A stretch of DNA of 64,000 nt, taken from Theristus sp. LFF4_11. Taxonomy: Eukaryota; Nematoda; Chromadorea; Monhysterida; Xyalidae. The stretch is from the NCBI GenBank assembly GCA_030248135.1, contig JASANC010000197.1, positions 62,001 through 126,000 on the forward strand. The letters run 5' to 3'. Under the pieces are notes generated by a model. It saw only the letters and a list, made by a program, of their open reading frames with translations, was not told the origin of the DNA and searched no databases. A program made the translations under genes and the position numbers. This document shows positions 61,038 through 64,000 of the stretch, one piece after another. Position 1 is the first letter of the stretch. Each line of letters starts with the position of its first letter.

Positions 61038-62940
61038 TTCTGTGACTGTTTGCAACTAGCATATTCAGGAGTTCGAAGAAAAAATTGATTAAAAAGTGAA
61101 TGTTTGATGAAAAAGCAACTCATATGTACGTTCAATGGTGACAGGCGGCATGGCATGGTTTGGCTCAATGCCGCATAGCAGCGGAAACAAAAGGTGACAA
61201 CGCACTTAATTGAATTTCCGTTGCCGGTTTGAATCTTGCCCTTAAAATTATCACGTCTTGTACATACGATATTTGACTTTTTCGAGCTAAGTCGTATCCC
61301 GTTTGTCCCGCTGCGTGCTACCATTTGCTTCGGCGATAATCTAAACCTAGAACTGAAAGAGTATAAAATTCTACATGAAAATTGAGAAAAGGTTTTTGTT
61401 CAATAATGAAAAACAATTTTTAATCTTTACACGAATTTCGGTAAATTTCTCACTGATGCATTCTGTCACATTTTATATATTTTGATTGCTGCTTTTTTGC
61501 GCAACACGACACACAAATAACAGTTGGCGTCATGTTACATGTCCAATTCTTTATCGTCCAACGCATACTAACATCAGTACAACAACATTTTGCTCATTTT
61601 GGTTTATTGCTTTCTTTTGGAGCAGCAATGTTTTGTGTATTGTTTCATCTATTTGGCACAGTTCATACTATCAACATCAACCTTGTCATCTTGCACATTA
61701 TAAGCCCTTGGTCTTCATAATATTCTGATAAGCTTCTATGTGCTGTCAACGGAGAGAATTGCTTCCGTTGTTTGTACTGTTTCGACTCTTTATTCAAGTA
61801 TTTTATCAGAGGGGCCGGTAGTAGTACAGTCGATCACAATTCTATAAACTGATTCGTCATTTCCACTGCTTCCCTCTAGCAATCGATCTTGCTGAAAGCC
61901 CGCACCACACATCAAGTTTGATACCACAAAGCACACAATTATCCGATTCACATAACTTTTGAGACATGCAGTCAAATTCTCACACAGCCGAACAGAATAA
62001 AACATGAAGCTGTTTTTGCTGCTCACTTTTTGCAGCTGGAGGCCAACAATTTGGTTGATTGTGGTTGTGGCATGTAATTTTTTTGAACAATGATGAAAAT
62101 TTCAACGAACATATGTGAGTGCTGCCTACCGGGAAAAGCAATAACAATGTTGAAATGGCGAAAAAGCTGCAGTATTGCATGCGTGACGTGGTGAATTTTT
62201 GCGCCCAACATTTAAAGCCAGGCAAAGCCGCTTGAGTGCTCACCCGCTGCTGCGATAAACCGGGCAGGAGAAAATGCACTAGTTAAAATCCCGAATTAAT
62301 TGCTGAAAGACCGTATTTTTCTTTCGGTCTTTTAGTTTTGCTTTGATAAAAAGTGATTTCTGTTGAGATCAGCTTAGCTGATTCAGTTCGTTCATTCTGC
62401 TGCTAACATTCAGAAAAATCTGCATTCTAAACTCGGGTACAATACGACCTAGTACGAACAAGTGTTTCAAAGGTTACATTTTTATAGTTTGTGACAACCC
62501 CAGCTTAAAATTACTTTGCGTGCTTTAGCGCAGCGATTCAGCAAAGGTACATCTGGCAATCACGCATGCACTGCCACTCTGTGTGTGTCTTGGCTGCATA
62601 TGACAAAGTCTCATTCCCATTTTCTATTTCTACCGGTTATGTACGCCGTGAGCTTTGTTCCATCTGAATAAACAGGAGATGAATGGGAAGATATGGACAA
62701 AAAGCCGTTGAGTGCATCGCTGTGCGTTTTGTTGCGCCCATATTTATCCCGGCATACGCATTCGATTTTAGTTTTCCGTGCCATATAATCAAGCGCAATG
62801 TACCCGTTGCCGCATATCGCTCGGGTCTTGCTCTTTCACATCTCTGCTCATCTTTCAGGTTTCCATTAAATATTCACAAAAATTACTTTTGCTTTCGATC
62901 GAACCCAACCAAGAAAACGGCCAACGCAAACGCGTTCGCG
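61038..62940. other. Divergent intergenic region
   Basis: 1.9 kb between the starts of colmedin 2 (leftwards) and the last gene (rightwards), so it likely holds both promoters. AT-rich, with no supported gene or repeat. The frame of the last gene is open upstream of its ATG to about 62683, so its start may be earlier. Confidence 0.45.
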
Positions 62941-64000
62941 ATGGCGACGACCAGCGTTGGACTCGGCGGTGTTACGGTCGTGAAACTGCTGGGCGCCTAC
63001 ATCAGGGTGTACGCAAACGAAAACTTGATGACGCCCGTTGAGCAGCTGAAGATCTTGGAATTTCAGCGATCCCACATTTCCAAGTGAGCACGCTGCGTGG
63101 CTTGAAACACCGCCTTCCTTGCGAAACACATTATTACGCATTGTTTCAGGTATTTTGAGGAACTCGTGACGTTGTACGATCAAAAGGAGTCAAAAATTGT
63201 GTAAGTCGCTTAATTGCAAAAGCAACTTGCAGAAATTGTTCCACGACGACTAGCTTGTTTGTTTCACAAAGATTACGATTTCCAGTTTCTACCCGATTCG
63301 TTCATTTAAAAACCAGCTGATTCTGATTGGTTGCCCAAGTGAGCCACCCAAAATTAGTTTTTGATTTCACCAGACAGTCAGCAGAATGTATGATTGTTTA
63401 CTTCAGACCGCACCCACTGCCGGTGCACCCAGTAGCAGTTGCAATCGGTCAAGCGGTCACTCTGCTGAATGACGTCAGCGACCAGTTGTTTTCGCAAGTG
63501 ACCTCCATTAAACAATTCCACAAGCAGCCGGATTGCCATGGCTTCTTTAGTCCGTGGCCAGTTTTTGTTGAAGACCTTTGTAAAGTGTACAAAGTCGATG
63601 CGAACATGTTGACAAATTGCATCGGACTGCATGGTTTAGTGACGCAAAAGAAGGATCGAATTGCTAACAAACGCGTCGCCTGGGCAACTCTGCTGGCCGA
63701 ACTTCACGCGAGGTAACACACATGTAGAACAGAAGTTTTCGTTTGAAAAAGAAACCACCGGTTTGCTTACTCGCTGGCTACGGTTACTACCGAACGAGCA
63801 ATCAGCAATCAGTAGATTCATAGAATCAAGATTTGACAGTGCTCAATTTGGCTCAATGAAACCTTCAGATTCACGTCTCGAGCGGCGTACATGCTTGAGG
63901 TTGACTTTGAGCGAATGTCAGTTTGCGTCAACATGCTCCTGGAGCCGCCGCCGCACGGTGCTGCTACGATCCGCGAAGAGGTCTGCATCCGTTACATCAA
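62941..64000 (+). CDS. Unrecognised protein, N-terminal part (runs off the window)
   Basis: Four exons in phase: 62941-63083, 63150-63200, 63374-63712 and 63869 to the window end, about 222 residues so far. The sequence looks like a folded, mostly helical cytosolic protein: LGAYIRVYANENLMTPVEQL, KYFEELVTLYDQKESKIV, AIGQAVTLLNDVSDQLFSQV, RIANKRVAWATLLAELHARF. No signal peptide, membrane segment or motif that I can name. The ATG chosen has a purine-rich, GC-rich local context and is the first Met consistent with compact coding sequence. An additional reading through 63286-63339 was rejected because it breaks phase with the next exon. The good codon texture and clean TTTCAG/CCTTCAG acceptors make the gene credible even though the family is unknown. 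Confidence 0.7.

Noticed and set aside
63286..63339. Possible exon (FYPIRSFKNQLILIG) between exons 2 and 3 of the last gene
   Set aside because: It enters in phase but leaves in phase 1, which does not match exon 3; skipping it joins exons 2 and 3 in phase.
1..64000. CRISPR arrays, operons, ribosome binding sites, bacterial promoters
   Set aside because: Spliced genes and eukaryotic signals throughout; the short tandem repeats present are satellites or element ends without spacers.

Overview
This window is eukaryotic, metazoan nuclear DNA. Genes are split into many short exons, introns run from about 50 bp to 3 kb, and they begin GT and end mostly in TTTTCAG or TTGCAG. The gene set fits an ecdysozoan, and I favour a nematode: tubby, U2AF small subunit, linker histone, a kexin/furin-type proprotein convertase, a membrane RING-CH ligase and two colmedins (membrane collagen plus olfactomedin domain, the UNC-122 type). 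The assignment is inference from gene families and splice signals; nothing in the window fixes the species.

Layout, left to right. 0.1-1.9 kb: the last four exons of hexokinase (+). 4.4-10.7 kb: an 11-exon gene of unknown function with two cysteine clusters (+). 11.6-13.2 kb: a MARCH-type E3 ligase (+). 16.2-16.8 kb: a small single-pass membrane protein (+). 17.7-19.0 kb: histone H1 with three introns (+). 19.7-27.3 kb: a gene-poor block of foldback elements and long G and C tracts. 27.4-31.5 kb: a Tudor-like/Cys4 protein of unknown role (+). 31.5-35.5 kb: non-coding with one small transposon. 35.5-41.1 kb: tubby (+). 42.5-45.9 kb: U2AF35 with an unusually long C-terminal tail (+). 46.1-47.2 kb: a broken mariner-like element. 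47.3-48.2 kb: a proline-rich protein (-). 49.9-54.8 kb: proprotein convertase (+). 55.4-57.7 and 58.0-61.0 kb: two colmedin genes in tandem (-). 62.9 kb to the end: the first four exons of an unrecognised gene (+).

Exon boundaries were worked out by hand. I required that reading phase be kept across every junction and that known domains stay continuous. For hexokinase, MARCH, H1, tubby, U2AF35, the convertase and both colmedins, all junctions close in phase.

The striking non-coding feature is the density of terminal-inverted-repeat DNA elements, many with TA at both edges as in the Tc1/mariner superfamily. Several sit inside introns, one lies inside another, and several have arms long enough to fold into large hairpins. 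The genes look like unrelated housekeeping, secretory and neuronal-type loci rather than one pathway. The exception is local: the convertase and the two colmedins are all secretory-pathway proteins, and colmedins are typical of furin-type substrates.
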